From the NCBI GenBank assembly GCA_907165065.1, contig OU015527.1:19667686-19731685 (forward strand): DNA of 64,000 bases, in the 5' to 3' direction. The position numbers were made by a program, and so were the translations under genes. The stretch comes from Caprimulgus europaeus. Its lineage: Eukaryota > Chordata > Aves > Caprimulgiformes > Caprimulgidae. The notes under the pieces were generated by a model. That model was not told the origin of the DNA, searched no databases, and saw only the letters and a list, made by a program, of their open reading frames with translations. Position 1 is the stretch's first letter. Every line of letters begins with the position of its first letter. Below, piece by piece: positions 63,037-64,000 of this stretch.

Positions 63037-64000
63037 TGTATTGGGATTGTGTGGCAAGGTTTTGGTAGCAGTGGGGGGAAGGGGGACATGGGGTGGCTTC
63101 TGTGAGAGAAGCTGCCAGAAGCTTCCCCCATGTCCGACCTGACACAGCCAATGCCAGCCGGCTACAAGAACGGAGCTGCCGCTGGCCAAGGCCGAGCCCA
63201 TCAGTAACGCCTCTGTGATAACAGAATTGAGGGAAAAAAAAGGAAGAGAGGGAAGAAAAAAAAAGCTGCACACTTTGCAGCAGGAGAGAGGAGTGAGATG
63301 TAAGAGAAAACAACTCCACAGACACCAAGGTCAGTGAAGAAGAAGGGGGAGGAGGTGTTCCAGGCGCCGGAGCAGAGATTCCCCTGCAGCCTGTGGTGAA
63401 GACCATGGTGAGGCAGGCTGTCCCCCTGCAGTCCATGGAGATCCATGGTGGAGCAGATGTCCACCCGTAGCCTGTGGAGGACCCCCATGCCGGAGCAGGT
63501 GGATGCCCGAAGGAGGCTGTGACCCTGCAGGAAGCCCATGTTGGAGCAGGTTCCTGTCAGGACCTGTAGCCCGTGGAGAGAGGACCCCACACCGGAGCAG
63601 GTTTGCTGGCAGGACTTGTGACCCCAGGGGAACCCGCACTGGAGCAGTCCCTTCCTGAAGGACTGCACACCATGGAATGGACCCAGGCTGGAGCAGTTTG
63701 TGAAGAGCTGTCAGTCATGGCAAAGACTCACACTGGAGAAGTTTGTGGAGGACTGTCTCCTGTGAGAGGGACCCCACGCTGGTGTGGGGGAAGGAGTCCT
63801 CCCTCTGAGGATGAAGAAGCAGCGGCAGAAACAAAGTGTGATGAACTGACCCCAACCCCATTCCCTGTCCCCCTGTGCTGCTTGGGAAAGAGATTAAGCC
63901 CGGGAAGAAGGGAGTGATGGGGGAGGTGTTTTAAGATTTGGTTTTACTTCTCATTATCCTCTAATTTTGATTGGTAATAAAGTAAATTTGTTTTTTTTCC
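63037..64000 (+). mobile_element. ERV LTR of the long family, plus strand, cut by the window end
   Basis: It begins TGTATTGGGATTGTGTGGC, preceded by TATAT, and is still within the LTR at 64000, just after AATAAA (63976-63981) and a T-run. It is very close to the 20.8-kb copy (GAAGCTGCCAGAAGCTTCCC, GCCAATGCCAGCCGGCTACA), so probably young. GGAGCAG occurs at 63369, 63450, 63492, 63543, 63594, 63641 and 63690, then GGAGAAG at 63735. Whether it is a solo LTR or the 5' LTR of a longer provirus lies outside the window. Confidence 0.9.

Noticed and set aside
63369..63741. CRISPR-like regular spacing of a short repeat
   Set aside because: The repeat is a 7-mer in a eukaryotic LTR with uneven 42-81 nt spacing, with no cas genes and a vertebrate context.

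Overview
The window looks like gene-poor avian nuclear DNA. The evidence is at least nine fragments of CR1 non-LTR retrotransposons, many carrying the typical CR1 3' end with short ATTCTGTG or ATTCTATG repeats. There are also about a dozen solo LTRs of at least four endogenous-retrovirus (ERV) families, set in long AT-rich sequence. The LTR families look like those common in neoavian birds, but the species cannot be named from this sequence. I found no convincing host protein-coding exon, tRNA, rRNA or CRISPR array. It could be an intergenic desert or the inside of a very large intron.

Layout: 1-3.4 kb is unannotated AT-rich DNA. 3.4-5.65 kb is a 2.2-kb CR1 on the minus strand with a broken reverse-transcriptase ORF. 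10.5-14.2 kb holds a 1-kb LTR (+), a 0.6-kb LTR (-) and a CR1 (+). 18.7-22.0 kb holds a CR1 tail and a tail-to-tail nested LTR pair. 23.0-23.6 kb is a CR1 (-) with an unbroken C-terminal coding stretch. 25.7-29.4 kb holds a composite LTR and another solo LTR. 31.3-32.9 kb is an LTR (-) beside a very degraded ancient LINE. 33-43.9 kb is almost featureless. 43.9-44.8 kb is a 904-nt pure-purine GAAA-type array. 49.4-54.3 kb is the most complex accessory block: a GC-rich island of unknown origin, a CR1 tail, an LTR (-), and an LTR (+) split by a CR1 (-). 56.9-58.0 kb is a 1.1-kb LTR (+). 61.4-62.6 kb is a CR1 (-) split by an LTR (+). 63.04 kb to the end is an incomplete LTR (+).

Nothing here works as a gene set. 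The content is a record of repeated transposon insertion, and nesting orders several events: the minus LTR at 20.8 kb is younger than the plus LTR it splits, the LTR at 61.5 kb is younger than its CR1 host, and the CR1 at 53.3 kb is younger than its LTR host. The long open frames (300-350 codons at 43.9-44.9 kb, about 240 codons in the LTRs) come from repeat sequence that lacks stop codons. I did not find a new biological system. The least explained element is the GC-rich island at 49.4-52.1 kb. Element edges were set by eye from TG...CA ends, target-site duplications (TSDs) and comparison between copies inside this window. Family labels such as ERV and CR1 rest on general knowledge of bird repeats, with no database search.
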